DNA of 64,000 nucleotides from Streptomyces sp. DI166 (GTDB lineage: Bacteria > Actinomycetota > Actinomycetes > Streptomycetales > Streptomycetaceae): the NCBI RefSeq assembly GCF_900091315.1, contig NZ_FLSP01000030.1:1-64000 (forward strand), given 5' to 3'. The translations under genes were made by a program, and so were the position numbers. The notes beneath the pieces were generated by a model. It was given only the letters and a program-made list of their open reading frames with translations. It ran no database searches and was not told where the DNA came from. This document shows, piece after piece, positions 48,027 through 57,384 of this stretch (within the stretch, counting starts at the first letter, position 1; the number at the start of each line of letters is the position of its first letter).

Positions 48027-49421
48027 ATGCGAACCGACTCTTCTCCCGGCACCCTGCCGGCGCGGGAGCACCTCCCGGCCGGAGACGCCGGTACGCCTGT
48101 TCTGGACGTAGTGATCCCCGTCTACAACGAGGAGAAGGACCTTCAGCGGTGCGTCCTGAGACTGCACGAGCACCTCAGCCGCACCTTCCCCTACGCCTTC
48201 CGCATCACGATCGCGGACAACGCCTCCACGGACACCACCCCTTACCTGTCCCGGCAGTTGGAGCAGTGGCTCCCCGAGGTAAGGGCCGTGCGGCTGGAGC
48301 AGAAGGGCCGCGGACGCGCCCTGCGCACCGTCTGGTCCGCCTCCAACGCCCCCGTCCTCGCCTACATGGACGTGGACCTGTCCACCGACCTCAACGCGCT
48401 GCTGCCGCTGGTGGCCCCGCTGATCTCGGGCCACTCCGACCTGGCGATCGGCTCCCGGCTGGCCCGCTCCTCGCGCGTGGTGCGCGGCCCGAAGCGGGAG
48501 TTCATCAGCCGCACCTACAACCTCATCCTGCGCGGCTCGCTCCAGGCCCGGTTCTCCGACGCCCAGTGCGGTTTCAAGGCGATACGGCGGGACGTGGCGC
48601 AGGTGCTGCTGCCGCTGGTGGAGGACAGCGGCTGGTTCTTCGACACCGAGATGCTGGTGCTCGCCGAGCGGGCCGGGCTGCGCATCCACGAGGTGCCGGT
48701 GGACTGGGTCGACGACCCCGACTCCACCGTGCACATCGTGCGGACGGCCACCGAGGACCTCAAGGGCGTCTGGCGGGTCGGCAGGGCCCTGGCCACCGGA
48801 TCGCTGCCGCTGGACCGGCTCGCCCGCCCCTTCGGCGACGACCCGCGCGACCGCGGCATCAAGGACGTACCCAAGGGACTGGCCCGCCAGCTCCTCGGCT
48901 TCTGCGCGGTCGGCGCCCTGTCCACCCTCTTCTACCTGCTGCTCTACACCGGCTTCCGGCAGTTCACCGGCTCGCAGGTGGCCAACGCCCTCGCCCTGCT
49001 GGTCTCGGCCGTCGCCAACACGGCCGCCAACCGGCGCCTGACCTTCGGAGTGCGGGGCGGCGCCGGTGCCGTCCGCCACCAGGCCCAGGGGCTGGTGGTG
49101 TTCGCCATCGGCCTGGCCCTGACCAGCGGCTCGCTGGCCGCTCTGAACGTGGCCAGCGCCGAGCCCGCGCACTCCACCGAACTGGCGGTCCTGATCGCCG
49201 CCAACCTCGCCGCGACCGTGCTGCGCTTCCTGCTCTTCCGGGTCTGGGTCTTCCCGGACCGACGCGAGGACCCGGCCGTCACGGCCGCCCCGGCCAGCCC
49301 GACCGCCACGGCCGGCCCGGCCACCACGGCCGCTACGGCACCACTGCCCACCTACAGCGACCCACTGCCCACGCACCCCGACCTACTGCCCACCTACACC
49401 GACCTGGGGGACCACCGATGA
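48027..49421 (+). CDS. GT2 glycosyltransferase fused to GtrA domain
   Basis: A 464-residue protein from the ATG at 48027. The GT-A part (about 25-260) has VVIPVYNEEKDLQRCV, NASTDTT, the D-x-D-like MDVDLSTD and DAQCGFKAIRRDV, as in polyprenyl-phosphate sugar transferases. The GtrA membrane domain (about 285-430) has four hydrophobic helices. It probably makes a polyprenyl-P-sugar and passes it across the membrane. The product can feed the GT39 enzyme encoded next. The tail has Asp/Thr/Pro repeats (PTYSDPLPTHPDLLP). Confidence 0.9.
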   Translation: MRTDSSPGTLPAREHLPAGDAGTPVLDVVIPVYNEEKDLQRCVLRLHEHLSRTFPYAFRITIADNASTDTTPYLSRQLEQWLPEVRAVRLEQKGRGRALRTVWSASNAPVLAYMDVDLSTDLNALLPLVAPLISGHSDLAIGSRLARSSRVVRGPKREFISRTYNLILRGSLQARFSDAQCGFKAIRRDVAQVLLPLVEDSGWFFDTEMLVLAERAGLRIHEVPVDWVDDPDSTVHIVRTATEDLKGVWRVGRALATGSLPLDRLARPFGDDPRDRGIKDVPKGLARQLLGFCAVGALSTLFYLLLYTGFRQFTGSQVANALALLVSAVANTAANRRLTFGVRGGAGAVRHQAQGLVVFAIGLALTSGSLAALNVASAEPAHSTELAVLIAANLAATVLRFLLFRVWVFPDRREDPAVTAAPASPTATAGPATTAATAPLPTYSDPLPTHPDLLPTYTDLGDHR

Positions 49422-51592
49422 CCGTCATTCCTACGAGTACGGCGGTACCCGAGCCGCCGACCACCCCGCCGACGGCCCCTCCGGTGGCCCCGCACCCCGC
49501 CCCACCCGGCCGCCCCGCCGACCCGCGCTGGGTCCGCCCCGCCTTCCTCGGCCTGCTGCTCGCCACGGCCGTCCTCTACCTCTACAACCTCAGCGCCTCC
49601 GGCTACGCCAACTCCTTCTACTCCGCGGCCGTCCAGGCGGGCAGCGAGTCCTGGAAGGCGTTCTTCTTCGGCTCGCTGGACGCGGCCAACGCCATCACCG
49701 TCGACAAGCCCCCGGCCTCACTGTGGCCGATGGCCCTGTCGGTGCGGCTCTTCGGCCTGAACTCCTGGGCGATCCTGGTCCCCGAGGTCCTCATGGGCGT
49801 CGGCACGGTCGCCGTCGTGTACGCCGCCGTACGCCGCCGGTTCAGCCCCGCCGCCGGTCTGATTTCCGGCGCGGTGCTGGCGCTCACCCCGGTCGCTGCG
49901 CTGATGTTCCGGTTCAACAACCCTGACGCGATGCTGGCCCTGCTGATGGCGGTGGCCTGCTACTTCGTCATCCGCGCCCTGGAGGACGGCCGCACCAAGT
50001 GGCTGCTGTGGGCCGGTACGGCCATCGGCTTCGCCTTCCTTGCCAAGACCCTCCAGGCCTTTCTGATCCTGCCCCCGCTCGCGCTCGTGTACGGCGTCTG
50101 CGCGCCGGTCTCCGTGAAGAAGCGGGTCGGACAGCTGGCCGCGGGCTTCGCCGCGATCGTGGTCAGCGGCGGCTGGTGGGTCGCCATCGTCGAACTGTGG
50201 CCCGCCTCCTCGCGCCCCTACATCGGCGGCTCCCAGAACAACTCCTTCCTGGAACTGACCTTCGGCTACAACGGCCTGGGCCGGCTCAACGGCGAGGAGA
50301 CCGGCAGCGTCGGCGGCGGGGGCGGAAACGGCGGCGGCAACTGGGGCGAGACCGGCTGGGACCGCCTGTTCGGCGCGAACATCGGCGGCCAGATCTCCTG
50401 GCTGATCCCGGCCGCGCTGATCCTGCTGGTCGCGGCCCTGGTCGCCACCCGCAAGGCGAGGCGCACCTCGGTGACGCGCGGTTCGTTCCTCGTCTGGGGC
50501 GGCGCGCTGATCGTCACCATGCTGGTCTTCAGCTACATGCAGGGCATCTTCCACGAGTACTACACCGTCGCCCTCGCGCCCTACGTCGCCCCGCTCATCG
50601 GCATGGGCTCGGTGCTGCTGTGGGAGCGGCGGGAGAAGGCCTGGGCGTCGCTCACCCTGGCGGGCGCCATGACGGCCACCGCGGGCTGGGGGTACGTCCT
50701 GCTCAACCGGTCCTCCGACTATCTCCCCTGGCTGAAGTGGCTGGTCCTGGTGGGCGGTCTGGCGGCGGCCCTCGGGCTGGTCTTCGTGAGCCGGCTCGGC
50801 CATCGGCTTGCCCTGGGTGTCGCGGGCCTGGGGCTCGTGGCAGCGCTGGCCGGGCCCACGGCGTACACCCTCACGACGGTGAACGAGGGCCACTCCGGCT
50901 CGATCGTCACCGCGGGCCCGTCGGTGCAGGGCGGACGGGGCGGCGGCCCCGGTGGCGGCGGTGGCCCGGGCGGGGGCGGCCCCGGTGGCGCCGGTGGCGG
51001 CTTCCCCGGGCAGCAGGGCAACCAGCAAGGGCAGCAGGGCGGTGGCATGGGCCAGCCGCCGACCGGTGGCAATGGCGGCAACGGCGGCTTCCCGGGCGGC
51101 GGGACCATGCCGGGCCAGCAAGGGAACCAGCCGGGCAACCAGCAGGGGAGCCGGCAGAACGGCGACGGCGGTATGCCCGGCGGCGATGGCGGCGATGGCG
51201 GCGATGGCGGCGGTGGCGGCATGGGCGGCCTGCTCAACGGCGCCTCGGTCTCCGACGAGGCCAAGGCCCTCCTGGAGAAGGACGCGGGGGACTACACCTG
51301 GGCGGCCGCCGCGATCGGCGCCCAGAACGCCGCGAGCTACCAGCTCTCCACCGGTGAGCCCGTGATGGCGATCGGCGGCTTCAACGGCACCGACCCGTCC
51401 CCGACGCTGGCCGAGTTCAAGCAGTACGTGGCCGACGGAAAGATCCACTACTTCATCGCGAGCGGCTCCGGCGGCGGCATGGGCGGCGGGCGCGGCGACG
51501 GCACGTCCTCGCAGATCAGCGCCTGGGTCGAGGAGAACTTCGAGGCGGTGACGGTCGACGGCACCACCTTCTACGACCTGACGTCCGGGTAA
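49418..51592 (+). CDS. GT39/ArnT-like membrane glycosyltransferase
   Basis: A 724-residue enzyme coupled to the GT2 gene by ATGA. It has many membrane helices in the first 480 residues. The early loop DKPPASLWPMALSVRLFGLN is the ArnT/PMT acidic site region. A Gly/Gln-rich stretch (about 505-610) and a C-terminal extracellular domain (about 615-724) follow. It should move a sugar from a polyprenyl phosphate to a cell-surface acceptor. The operon with the two-component system suggests envelope remodelling under stress. Confidence 0.9.
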   Translation: MTVIPTSTAVPEPPTTPPTAPPVAPHPAPPGRPADPRWVRPAFLGLLLATAVLYLYNLSASGYANSFYSAAVQAGSESWKAFFFGSLDAANAITVDKPPASLWPMALSVRLFGLNSWAILVPEVLMGVGTVAVVYAAVRRRFSPAAGLISGAVLALTPVAALMFRFNNPDAMLALLMAVACYFVIRALEDGRTKWLLWAGTAIGFAFLAKTLQAFLILPPLALVYGVCAPVSVKKRVGQLAAGFAAIVVSGGWWVAIVELWPASSRPYIGGSQNNSFLELTFGYNGLGRLNGEETGSVGGGGGNGGGNWGETGWDRLFGANIGGQISWLIPAALILLVAALVATRKARRTSVTRGSFLVWGGALIVTMLVFSYMQGIFHEYYTVALAPYVAPLIGMGSVLLWERREKAWASLTLAGAMTATAGWGYVLLNRSSDYLPWLKWLVLVGGLAAALGLVFVSRLGHRLALGVAGLGLVAALAGPTAYTLTTVNEGHSGSIVTAGPSVQGGRGGGPGGGGGPGGGGPGGAGGGFPGQQGNQQGQQGGGMGQPPTGGNGGNGGFPGGGTMPGQQGNQPGNQQGSRQNGDGGMPGGDGGDGGDGGGGGMGGLLNGASVSDEAKALLEKDAGDYTWAAAAIGAQNAASYQLSTGEPVMAIGGFNGTDPSPTLAEFKQYVADGKIHYFIASGSGGGMGGGRGDGTSSQISAWVEENFEAVTVDGTTFYDLTSG

Positions 51593-51599
51593 TGCCCTT

Positions 51600-51631
51600 G
51601 TACGCCGTATAGGAGTAGCTCTACGGTGTAC
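51600..51631. promoter_or_regulatory. TetR operator candidate over the efflux start
   Basis: GTAC-G-CCGTA ... TACGG-T-GTAC forms an imperfect palindrome that overlaps the Shine-Dalgarno AGGAG and the start of the efflux gene. It fits a repressor such as the TetR protein encoded downstream. Confidence 0.5.
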
Positions 51632-53146
51632 AGCATGTCGACGTCCTCACCGGAACACCCCCAGGCCGCCCCGCCGCAGCCCCGGCCGCAGCGGGGCGGC
51701 CACCCGCAGCGCTGGCTGATCCTCGGCGTCCTGTGCCTCGCGGTGCTGACCGTGGTGCTGGACAACACCGTCCTGAACGTGGCCATCCCCTCGCTCACCC
51801 GGGAACTGGGCGCGAGCACCTCCGACATCCAGTGGATGATCAACGCCTACTCGCTGGTGCAGTCGGGCCTGCTGCTCACCGCGGGCAGCGCCGCCGACCG
51901 CTACGGCCGCAAGAAGATGCTGGCCATCGGGCTGGCCCTGTTCGGCACCGGTTCGCTGGTGGCCGGACTCGCCGACTCCACCGGTCAGTTGATCGCCGCC
52001 CGCGCCGGGATGGGCGTCGGCGGCGCGCTGCTGATGACGACCGTGCTGGCGGTGGCGATCCAAATCTTCACGCCCGAGGAGCAGCCCAGGGCGATCGGCA
52101 TCTGGGCCGCCGTGAACTCCCTGGGCTTCGCCGCCGGTCCCCTCCTGGGCGGCTTCATGCTGGACCACTTCTGGTGGGGCGCGATCTTCCTGATCAACAT
52201 CCCGGTCGCCGCGCTCGCCCTGGTCGCGGTCGTCGTCCTCGTCCCGGAGTCCAAGAACCCCCAGGGCGACCGCCCCGACCTGCTCGGCGCCGTCCTCTCC
52301 ACCATCGGCATGGCCTCCCTGGTGTACGCGATCATCTCCGGCCCGGAGCACGGCTGGCTGTCGGGCCGGGTGCTGGCCACGGCGGCCGTCGCGGTCACGG
52401 TGCTGGCCGCCTTCGCGTACTGGGAGAGCCGTATCCCGTACCCGATGATCGACATGCACTTCTTCCGCAACCGCCGCTTCACCGGCGCGGTCTCGGGCGG
52501 TGTGCTGATCACCTTCGGCATGGGCGGCTCGCTCTTCCTGCTCACCCAGCACATGCAGTTCGTACTCGGCTACGAGCCGCTGGAGGCCGGTCTGCGGATC
52601 GCCCCGATGGCCCTGATGATCGTGGCGCTGAACTTCAGCGGTGTGGCGGCCAAGTGCGCGGCCCGGCTGGGCACCCCGCTCGCCATCGGGCTCGGCATGG
52701 CGGTGATGGCGGCCGGGCTCGCCTCCATCGCGGTGGTCGACTCCGGCGGCTACGGCGGTACGTTCCTGGGCCTGGTCCTCATCGGCACCGGCGCCGCCGT
52801 GGCGAGCCCCGCGATGTCGCACGCCATCATGAGTGCGATCCCCCCGGAGAAGGCGGGCGTCGGCGGCGGGATCAACGGCACCGTGGCCGAGTTCGGCACC
52901 GGGCTGGGGGTGGCCGTGCTCGGCGCGCTGCTCAACTCGCGGTTCGCGGCGCTGATTCCGGTGGCCGCGACCTCCCTGCCGGCGGCGCTGGCGGCCGCGG
53001 GGTCGGCGGAGGAGCGGCAGCGGGTGACGGACGCGTTCTCCTCCGGGCTGCAGACGAGCCTGCTGGTGGGCTCGTTGGCCGTGCTGCTCGGCGGACTGGT
53101 CGCCGGGGCGTTGCTGCGGCGGGCGGAGAGGGCAGGGAAGGCCTGA
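51626..53146 (+). CDS. DHA2-family (14-TM) drug efflux MFS transporter
   Basis: A 506-residue EmrB/QacA-type transporter. It has the motif DNTVLNVAIPSLTRELGA near the first membrane helix, motif A GSAADRYGRKKML, motif C LGFAAGPLLGGFML and 14 hydrophobic segments. It exports lipophilic compounds by proton antiport. Start: GTG 51626 has AGGAG ten bases upstream, and an ATG at 51635 is the alternative. A TetR gene follows at 119 bases on the same strand. Confidence 0.92.
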   Translation: MYSMSTSSPEHPQAAPPQPRPQRGGHPQRWLILGVLCLAVLTVVLDNTVLNVAIPSLTRELGASTSDIQWMINAYSLVQSGLLLTAGSAADRYGRKKMLAIGLALFGTGSLVAGLADSTGQLIAARAGMGVGGALLMTTVLAVAIQIFTPEEQPRAIGIWAAVNSLGFAAGPLLGGFMLDHFWWGAIFLINIPVAALALVAVVVLVPESKNPQGDRPDLLGAVLSTIGMASLVYAIISGPEHGWLSGRVLATAAVAVTVLAAFAYWESRIPYPMIDMHFFRNRRFTGAVSGGVLITFGMGGSLFLLTQHMQFVLGYEPLEAGLRIAPMALMIVALNFSGVAAKCAARLGTPLAIGLGMAVMAAGLASIAVVDSGGYGGTFLGLVLIGTGAAVASPAMSHAIMSAIPPEKAGVGGGINGTVAEFGTGLGVAVLGALLNSRFAALIPVAATSLPAALAAAGSAEERQRVTDAFSSGLQTSLLVGSLAVLLGGLVAGALLRRAERAGKA

Positions 53147-53265
53147 CGGGGCGGCGTACGGTGGGCGGGCGACTGCGGGCAGCATGGTGGCTGGTCACAC
53201 AGTTCCCCGCGCCCTCTTCGGGGCGTCCAGCGTGACCCGCGGGGTTGAGTCGAGGAAGGTGCGCC

Positions 53266-54027
53266 ATGGGTAAGGCAGCCGAACGGCGGGCCAGCGTCTG
53301 GCTTGAGGGCGGTACGCGCCGGGGTGGCAGGGGGAGCGGCCAGCCGTCCGGGCTGGACCGCGAGCGGATCACCGAGGCGACCGTGCGCCTGCTGGACGCG
53401 GAGGGCCTCGCCAAGTTCTCCATGCGCCGCCTGGCCGCCGAGCTGAACGTCACCGCGATGTCCGTCTACTGGTACGTCGACACCAAGGACGACCTCCTCG
53501 AACTCGCCCTGGACTCCGTCCACGGGGAACTGCGGCTGCCCGACCCGGAGGCGGACGAGGACTGGCGCGACCAACTGCGCACGCTGGCCGGCGAGTACCG
53601 CGCGATGCTGGTCCGCCACCCCTGGATGTCCCCGCTGGCCGGGACCTACCTCAACATCGGCCCCAACTCGCTCGCCTTCTCCCGGGTGGTGCAGCGCGTC
53701 ATGGGCAGGACGGGCCTGCCCGCCGAGGGCATGACCGGCGCGATCTCCGCCGTCTTCCAGTTCGTCTACGGCTTCGGCACCGTCGAGGGGCACTTCTACA
53801 CCCGCGCCCGCAGCACGGGCATGACCCCCGACGCCTACTACGAGCGCGCGATGGAGACGGCGATCGAGAGCCCCGCCACGGCCGAGGTGATCGGGGAGGC
53901 GAAGGAGATCATGGAGGCCCGGGGCGGGGAGAACGTGGCGGACATGCTGGAGCGCGACTTCGCCTTCGCCCTGGACCTGCTGGTGGCCGGCATCGAGGCG
54001 ATGGTGACCCGAGTCCACCGCAGGTGA
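53266..54027 (+). CDS. TetR-family regulator (TetR_C type)
   Basis: A 253-residue protein. The helix-turn-helix (ITEATVRLLDAEGLAKFSMR then LAAELNVTAMSVYWYVDTKD) lies at about 32-78. The C-terminal ligand domain is the TetR_C_1 type by its EGHFYTRAR region. I chose the ATG at 53266 (AGGAAGG upstream); 53245 is also open. It probably controls the efflux gene before it through the dyad at 51600-51631. Confidence 0.9.
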   Translation: MGKAAERRASVWLEGGTRRGGRGSGQPSGLDRERITEATVRLLDAEGLAKFSMRRLAAELNVTAMSVYWYVDTKDDLLELALDSVHGELRLPDPEADEDWRDQLRTLAGEYRAMLVRHPWMSPLAGTYLNIGPNSLAFSRVVQRVMGRTGLPAEGMTGAISAVFQFVYGFGTVEGHFYTRARSTGMTPDAYYERAMETAIESPATAEVIGEAKEIMEARGGENVADMLERDFAFALDLLVAGIEAMVTRVHRR

Positions 54028-54293
54028 CCCGACGGGTGACCCGCGCCCGCCGCAGGTGACCCGACGGGTGACCCGCGCCCGCCGCGAGTGACCCGGCGCC
54101 CGATTCATCGCCTCCGCCCTGGGAGGCACCCCAGCGGCCGGCTCGTCGCCCCGTCCGGGGAGTGAGCCCGGCGGTCAGCGGGTCGACCGCGCCTCAGGAA
54201 TGACCCGGCGGCCGCCACCTCAGCCCCTCGATCCGGGAGTGACCGGCCGCCGTCTCAGTCCCCACCCAACCGGGGAATGACCCGGCGCCCGCC
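54021..54293. repeat. Degenerate minisatellite between convergent genes
   Basis: A 32-base unit (CAGGTGACCCGACGGGTGAC followed by CCGCGCCCGCCG) is repeated twice in tandem from 54021, then decays. The core (G/A)(A/G)TGACCCGGCG appears about nine times, e.g. at 54086, 54197 and 54275. No gene is seen in it. Confidence 0.65.
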
Positions 54294-54764
54294 TCATCCC
54301 CCCTCCACCAGCCGCGCCGGAAAGCCCCCCGTGGCCACCGGCCCCCACCGCTCCGGTGTGATCCGGATGATCGACTTGCCCTGCTTGACCATCGCCGCCC
54401 GGTACTCGTCCCAGTCCGGGTGCTCCCCGGCGATGTTCCGGTAGTACTCCACCAGCGGCTCCACCGAGTCCGGCGTGTCGATCACCTCGGCGGTGCCGTC
54501 CACCTGCACCCACGGGCCGTTCCAGTCGTCGCTCAGCACAATGACGCTGACCCGCGGGTCCCGCTTGGCGTTGCGCGTCTTGGCCCGTTCGGGGTACGTG
54601 GAGACCACGATCCGCCCCGAGTCGTCCACCCCGCAGGTCAGCGGCGAACCCTGCGGGCCCCCGTCCGCCCGCCGCGTCAGCAGGATCGCCCGGTGACGCG
54701 GCCGTACGAAGTCCAGCAACTCGTCCAGCGAAACGGTGGTGTTGGTCGCGATGTTGGGTGCCAT
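54294..54764 (-). CDS. PPOX-class F420-dependent oxidoreductase
   Basis: A 156-residue split-barrel flavin/F420 protein. LDFVRPRHRAILLTRRADGG, GSPLTCGVDDSGRIVVSTYP, RAKTRNAKRDPRVSVIVLSD and a final RITPERWGPVATGG match the PPOX/F420 family. It likely reduces a small organic molecule with F420H2. ATG start; convergent with the TetR gene across the minisatellite. Confidence 0.9.
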   Translation of the reverse strand: MAPNIATNTTVSLDELLDFVRPRHRAILLTRRADGGPQGSPLTCGVDDSGRIVVSTYPERAKTRNAKRDPRVSVIVLSDDWNGPWVQVDGTAEVIDTPDSVEPLVEYYRNIAGEHPDWDEYRAAMVKQGKSIIRITPERWGPVATGGFPARLVEGG

Positions 54765-54768
54765 GGCG

Positions 54769-56904
54769 TCAGCCTAGGGCGGGTTCCTTCTCCGCGCCCG
54801 GAGCCTGCGCCTGCGCCTGCTCCAGCGCGCCGGTGGTGCGCAGCGGGACCTCCTTGATGAACAGGGTCACCAGGAAGGCGAGGAAGGCGATCGGGGCGAC
54901 GTACAGGAAGATGTCGGCGATGCCGTGGCCGTAGGCGCTCTCCAGCCAGGTGCGGATCGGTCCGGGCAGGGCGTCCATGTCGGGGAGCTGACCGGAGCCC
55001 ATCGCCTTGCCGGCCGCGGCCTGCTCCTCGGGGCTGAGGGTGCCGATGGTGTCGGTGGCGTAGTGGCTGATCCGGGTCGTCATCACCGAGCCGAGCGCCG
55101 AGACGCCCATCGCGCCGCCGAGGGACCGGAAGAAGGTCACCACCGAGCTGGCGGCGCCGAGTTCGTGCGGGGCGACCTGGTTCTGCGTGGAGAGCACCAG
55201 GTTCTGCATCATCATGCCGACGCCGAGACCCATCAGGCCCATGTAGACGGCGATGTGCCAGTACGGGGTGTCGTAACGCATGGTGCCGAGCAGGCCGAGC
55301 CCCGCCGTGACCAGCACACCGCCCACGACCAGCCAGGACTTCCACTTGCCGGTCCGGGTGATGATCGCGCCGGAGACCGTGGAGGACACGAACAGACCGG
55401 CGATCATCGGGATGGTCGCGACACCGGACATGGTGGGCGACATGTCGCGGGCCAGCTGGAAGTACTGGCTGAAGAACACGGTGCCCGCGAACATCGCGAC
55501 ACCGACCAGCAGGGACGCCAGCGAGGCCAGCGCGATGGTGCGGTTGCGGAACAGGCGCAGCGGGATGATCGGCTCGGCGGCCCTGCTCTCCACGAAGAGG
55601 AAGACCAGCGTCAGCGCGAGGGCGCCGCCGACCATGGCGTAGGTCTGCCCGGACAGCCAGGCGTACTTGTCGTCCGCGAAGGTGACCCAGATCAGCAGCA
55701 GGCTGACGGCGGCGGTGATGAAGAAGGCCCCGGCCCAGTCGACCTTGACCTTGCGCCGGCTCTCCGGCAGGTGCAGCGTCTTCTGCAGTACGAACAGGGC
55801 GAACAGCGCGAACGGGATCCCCACGTACAGGCACCAGCGCCAGCCCAGCCAGCTGGTGTCGGTGATGACACCGCCGACCAGCGGACCGCCGACGGTCGCG
55901 ACCGCGAACGTGGCACCGAGGTAGCCGGAGTAGCGGCCGCGCTCCCGCGGGGAGATCATCGCGGCCATGATGATCTGGGCGAGCGCGGTCAGACCGCCCG
56001 CGCCGAGACCCTGTACGACCCGGGCGCCGATCAGCATCCCGGAGTTCTGCGCGATGCCGGCGAACACCGAGCCGACGATGTAGATGACCAGGGCTATCTG
56101 GACCAGGGCCTTCTTGCTGACCAGATCGGCCAGCTTGCCCCACAGCGGCGTCGACGCGGTCATCGCCAGCAGCGCGGCCGTCACCACCCAGGTGTACGCG
56201 CTCTGTCCGCCGCCGAGGTCCGTGATGATCTCGGGCAGGGCGTTGGAGACGATGGTGGAGGACAGGATGGCGGCGAACATGCCGAGCAGCAGCCCGGAGA
56301 GCGCCTCCATGATCTGCCGGTGCGTCATGGGAGCGTCGCCGGAGCCTCCTTCGTGCTCGGCCTGAGCCCGCACACCGTCGGGTGTGGTCGTTGCCATGGG
56401 CTTCCTTCTCTTGTGCGGTCTGCTCTTACGCGGTGATCGCGGTGATCGCGGTGATCGCGGAGGTACGGGGGTGGGGGACTGCTCGTCGAAGCAGCGGCGC
56501 AGCCGGGCCATCAGCTCGGTGAGCCGGGCGACGTCCTCGTCGCTCCAGTCGCTCAGCCGCGCGGCCAGCAGCCGGGTCGTGCACCGGGCCAGCTCCTGCA
56601 CCCGGTCCCGGCCGGCGGGCGTCAGGCGCAGGATGCGGCCGCGTTTGTCGGACGGGTCGGGGGAGCGGTCGATCCAGCCCCGCTCGGCGAGGTGGGCGAC
56701 ATGCCTGCTGGTGACCGACATGTCGACGGCGAGCAGCTCCGCGAGCCTGCTCATCCGCATGTCCCCGTGCCGTTCCAGCAGCGTCAGCGCCGCCGCGGAC
56801 CCGCTCGGGCAGTCCGCGGGCAGCGCCCGCCCCAGCTCCCGTTTCACGGCCCCGAAGGCACTGAACTGCCGCACGAGCTCCTCGTAGAGCCCCTGCTCGG
56901 CCAT
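54769..56904 (-). CDS. MarR regulator and DHA2 MFS exporter in one frame
   Basis: One frame of 711 codons encodes a MarR domain (residues about 1-150: LTLLERHGDMRMSRLAELLA, DMSVTSRHVAHLAERGWID, DPSDKRGRILRLT). A basic linker follows, then a 14-helix MFS exporter starting at the ATG of 56397 (MATTTPDG), which has its own AGAAGGAAG. Motifs include GKLADLVSKKALVQIALV and GARVVQGLGAGGLTALAQI. MarR and MFS are normally separate genes. A 9-bp repeat (CGCGATCAC x3) lies in the junction, and a TAA in another frame just after it suggests a recent frameshift. The MFS could still be translated alone. Confidence 0.8.
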   Translation of the reverse strand: MAEQGLYEELVRQFSAFGAVKRELGRALPADCPSGSAAALTLLERHGDMRMSRLAELLAVDMSVTSRHVAHLAERGWIDRSPDPSDKRGRILRLTPAGRDRVQELARCTTRLLAARLSDWSDEDVARLTELMARLRRCFDEQSPTPVPPRSPRSPRSPRKSRPHKRRKPMATTTPDGVRAQAEHEGGSGDAPMTHRQIMEALSGLLLGMFAAILSSTIVSNALPEIITDLGGGQSAYTWVVTAALLAMTASTPLWGKLADLVSKKALVQIALVIYIVGSVFAGIAQNSGMLIGARVVQGLGAGGLTALAQIIMAAMISPRERGRYSGYLGATFAVATVGGPLVGGVITDTSWLGWRWCLYVGIPFALFALFVLQKTLHLPESRRKVKVDWAGAFFITAAVSLLLIWVTFADDKYAWLSGQTYAMVGGALALTLVFLFVESRAAEPIIPLRLFRNRTIALASLASLLVGVAMFAGTVFFSQYFQLARDMSPTMSGVATIPMIAGLFVSSTVSGAIITRTGKWKSWLVVGGVLVTAGLGLLGTMRYDTPYWHIAVYMGLMGLGVGMMMQNLVLSTQNQVAPHELGAASSVVTFFRSLGGAMGVSALGSVMTTRISHYATDTIGTLSPEEQAAAGKAMGSGQLPDMDALPGPIRTWLESAYGHGIADIFLYVAPIAFLAFLVTLFIKEVPLRTTGALEQAQAQAPGAEKEPALG

Positions 56905-56930
56905 CACATCTCCCGATTTTGTCGCTTAGG

Positions 56931-56954
56931 GCAACCATAGAAGTTATTGGTTGC
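56931..56954. promoter_or_regulatory. MarR operator candidate
   Basis: GCAACCA and TGGTTGC form a spaced dyad 27 bases before the MarR start, consistent with autoregulation. Confidence 0.6.
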
Positions 56955-57119
56955 TGCAGGCAAATAAAATGGGGGTGCCGGGCCTCAAAAGTTGGCAAAG
57001 GCAAGTATTGCGACCGTAAACACCCAGGTGGCGACGGGTGCGGTCAACCGGTGCTCCCGGTGCCGCCGGTCGGGACCCGCGCTTGGGCGCGCACCCCGGA
57101 TTCGCTAGGGTTTCGGGCC

Positions 57120-57314
57120 ATGGCTAACACCCAGGACCCCCAGGGCAACTACGACCCCGCTGGCAGCACGCAGATGTTCCGCGCGTTCGTCGACGAGGCC
57201 CCTCAGGGGCAGCAGCAGGCGGCCGCTTCCTCCGGTTCCCGCATCGGCCTGATCGTCGGTGCCGTCGTCGCGATCGCGGTCGTCGTGGCGGTGGCCTGGC
57301 TCGCGCTGAAGTAG
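57120..57314 (+). CDS. Small single-pass membrane protein, 64 residues
   Basis: ATG at 57120. A polar N-terminus (SGTQ-like QDPQGNYDPAGSTQMFRAF) is followed by one C-terminal membrane helix (RIGLIVGAVVAIAVVVAVAW). It is a tail-anchored-like shape, of a kind common in Streptomyces. No function is known. It converges on the stranded lipoprotein fragment. Confidence 0.65.
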   Translation: MANTQDPQGNYDPAGSTQMFRAFVDEAPQGQQQAAASSGSRIGLIVGAVVAIAVVVAVAWLALK

Positions 57315-57384
57315 TCCGCGCGGCAGCAGCGGGCGCCGAGGTGGCAGGCGCCGAAGCGGTCCGTTCCGGAGCGCTCCGCGCGGC

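Noticed and set aside
48149..49417. Plus-strand frame joined to the GT39 gene upstream of its ATG
   Set aside because: It overlaps the GT2-GtrA gene in another frame; ATG 49418 with the ATGA overlap explains the GT39 start.
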